This document shows positions 62,887 through 64,000 of a DNA stretch of 64,000 nt, piece by piece. The notes under the pieces are model-generated. The model saw only the letters and a program-made list of their open reading frames with translations, ran no database searches and had not been told where the DNA came from. Each line of letters begins with the position of its first letter. Position 1 is the stretch's first letter. The position numbers and the translations under genes were made by a program. The stretch comes from CAVRUZ01 sp963724495 (GTDB lineage: Bacteria; Actinomycetota; Actinomycetes; Propionibacteriales; DAIQRJ01): assembly GCA_963724495.1 (NCBI GenBank), contig CAVRUZ010000005.1, forward strand, positions 1-64,000, written 5' to 3'.

Positions 62887-62920
62887 TAAGTCATCTAGAT
62901 CACTAGACTCGACTGACTTA
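62887..62920. promoter_or_regulatory. Possible Rrf2 operator
   Basis: taagtca (62887-62893) and tgactta (62914-62920) form a 7-base inverted repeat with 20 bases between, about 100 bases ahead of the Rrf2 gene. Another AT-rich tagttatctgacagactta follows just before its ATG. Weak but symmetrical. Confidence 0.3.
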
Positions 62921-63020
62921 GTGGCACTTTCTCACCAAGAATGGTTGGAAGCGCGGCCGCGTGTCGGGCTGGTTGATCGTGAGTCCTGCGCCGCAAGGTC
63001 TAGTTATCTGACAGACTTAG

Positions 63021-63482
63021 ATGGTGAGAGTCTCCGCGAAAGCCGACTATGCCCTGCGCGCATTGATCGAACTGGCGAGTCGCGAGGACGGCGCGGCGGT
63101 GAGCGCCGAGGAACTCGGACGACTCCAGGCGATCCCCTACGGCTTCCTCCAGTCGATCCTGGCCGATCTGCGACGGGCCGGTGTTGTGGTCAGCCAGCGT
63201 GGGCAGTCCGGTGGCTGGCGCATCGACGGTGACGCGGCCAGCGTGAGCGTGGCCGACGTCATCCGGGCAGTGGACGGACCCTTGGTCAGCATTCACGGCT
63301 TGCGCCCGGAAGCCGTGTCCTACAACGACTCGGCTGAGGTGCTCCAGCATGTCTGGATCGCCGCCCGGACGAGCCTGCGCACCGTCTTGGAGGGGGTGAC
63401 GGTTCGCGCCCTCGCCGACGGCAAGCTGCCCAGGGCCGTCACGTCACGTACGAAGTCCGAGGACGACTGGCAGTCCCACTAG
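63021..63482 (+). CDS. Rrf2-family regulator lacking cysteines
   Basis: The 153-residue protein has the Rrf2 opening VRVSAKADYALRALIELAS, the recognition helix IPYGFLQSILADLRRAGVVV and SQRGQSGGWRIDGD (wing). NsrR and IscR type members bind an iron-sulfur cluster through three cysteines; this one has none at all, so it must sense something else or act without a ligand. It lies next to a divergently ordered TIGR03086 gene, with AT-rich DNA between. Confidence 0.88.
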   Translation: MVRVSAKADYALRALIELASREDGAAVSAEELGRLQAIPYGFLQSILADLRRAGVVVSQRGQSGGWRIDGDAASVSVADVIRAVDGPLVSIHGLRPEAVSYNDSAEVLQHVWIAARTSLRTVLEGVTVRALADGKLPRAVTSRTKSEDDWQSH

Positions 63483-63545
63483 GCCAGCACCGGTAGCGCA
63501 ATAAGGGTTGCATCTGACGCTGCGGCAGGTCCTAGCGTCATCGGC

Positions 63546-64000
63546 ATGGACACACCCTGGGGGATCGGAGACCTCGCGAGCGCGGCAGGTGTCACGGTGC
63601 GGACGCTGCGTCATTACGAGCAGGTCGGCCTGCTCGACGAGCCGCAACGGTCGAGCGGCATGCACCGCCGCTACACCGATGCCGATGTCGAACGCCTGTA
63701 TCGGATCGTCGCTCTCCGCAGCCTGGGTCTCAGCCTCGATGCCATCGCGACCGCCTTGGACGGCACTGCGCCGCAGCTGCTGGAGCTGATGCACCGTCAG
63801 TTGAGCCAGGTCGACGAGCGGATCGAGCAGGACCGGCGCCTGCGTGAACGCCTCCGCGCCATCACCGCCGCGTTCCCCACCACCGGGCAGCCGGCGGCCG
63901 CCACCCTTCTCGACCTCATGGAGCTGATCAGGATGACCGACACCACCACTGTTCAGGTCGAGCGGCTGCTGCGGTCAGGTGGTCACCTGACGACCGGCCA
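63546..64000 (+). CDS. MerR-family regulator, cut by the window end
   Basis: The frame from ATG 63546 stays open to the last base, giving 151 codons so far. It starts WGIGDLASAAGVTVRTLRHY, then EQVGLLDEPQRSSGMHRRYT and DADVERLYRIVALRSLGLSL, the MerR winged helix. A dimerisation helix follows (LMHRQLSQVDERIEQDRRLR). The later text (LLDLMELIRMTDTTTVQ) suggests a longer effector domain of the TipA/MerR drug-sensing type. Its C-terminus lies outside the window. Confidence 0.85.
   Translation, partial: MDTPWGIGDLASAAGVTVRTLRHYEQVGLLDEPQRSSGMHRRYTDADVERLYRIVALRSLGLSLDAIATALDGTAPQLLELMHRQLSQVDERIEQDRRLRERLRAITAAFPTTGQPAAATLLDLMELIRMTDTTTVQVERLLRSGGHLTTG

Noticed and set aside
1..64000. CRISPR arrays, rRNA genes, retron, toxin-antitoxin or restriction systems
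   Set aside because: No regularly spaced repeats, rRNA segments, reverse transcriptase, nuclease or methylase pairs were found on either strand.

Overview
The window is high-GC actinobacterial DNA. Supporting marks are GTG and TTG starts, a FurA-KatG pair, an LCP cell-wall ligase, a mycothiol-type DinB protein, an actinobacterial envelope cluster (YtxH, holin-like, DUF3618, YihY/BrkB, DUF4235), and a surface protein with a LAFTG-type sorting signal. The genus cannot be fixed from the sequence. A Nocardioidaceae- or Mycobacteriales-like soil actinomycete would fit.

Layout. Bases 1-3440 hold small accessory genes, a secreted protein broken by one in-frame TGA, and the tail of an IS30 transposase. 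Bases 3451-12830 hold a metabolic accessory block: SET-domain protein, PIG-L deacetylase, FMN split-barrel protein, phytanoyl-CoA-dioxygenase-like enzyme, mandelate-racemase-type enolase-superfamily enzyme, VOC protein, alpha/beta hydrolase, PHP phosphoesterase and an APH-fold kinase-like protein. Bases 13445-18424 (minus) are one very large repetitive surface protein gene (signal peptide, proline/threonine stalk, vWA domain, SpaA/DUF11-like repeats, LAFTG anchor) broken by about twelve small indels.

Bases 19145-40822 look like an integrated island of about 21.6 kb. A 46-bp copy of the 3' half of tRNA-Arg lies at its left end, the intact tRNA-Arg at its right end, and a decayed tyrosine integrase sits beside the tRNA. 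Cargo includes hydrolases, methyltransferases, VOC and DinB proteins, a GH29 fucosidase, a PhoX-type phosphatase, a serine-recombinase remnant and a compact arsenic cassette: arsR and a small CC-motif protein on one strand; arsM, an aquaglyceroporin and two arsC genes on the other. The cassette should sense arsenic, methylate arsenite, reduce arsenate and export arsenite. A GntR-YdcF pair closes the island.

Bases 40919-64000 are mostly intact chromosomal genes: the envelope operon, furA-katG, a CE15-like esterase, tRNA-Ser, an LCP protein, a CPBP protease, a sulfatase, an LLM oxidoreductase, an ADP-ribosylglycohydrolase, SdpI, an Rsm22-like methyltransferase, a TetR/alcohol-dehydrogenase pair with a clear palindromic operator, a cysteine-less Rrf2 regulator, and a MerR regulator running off the window end.

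A theme across the window is small indels, often one base short in runs of G or C, that break otherwise well conserved frames (adhesin, phoX, recombinase tail, TetR, a terpene-cyclase-like fragment). Whether these are sequencing errors or real decay is the largest uncertainty in the annotation.
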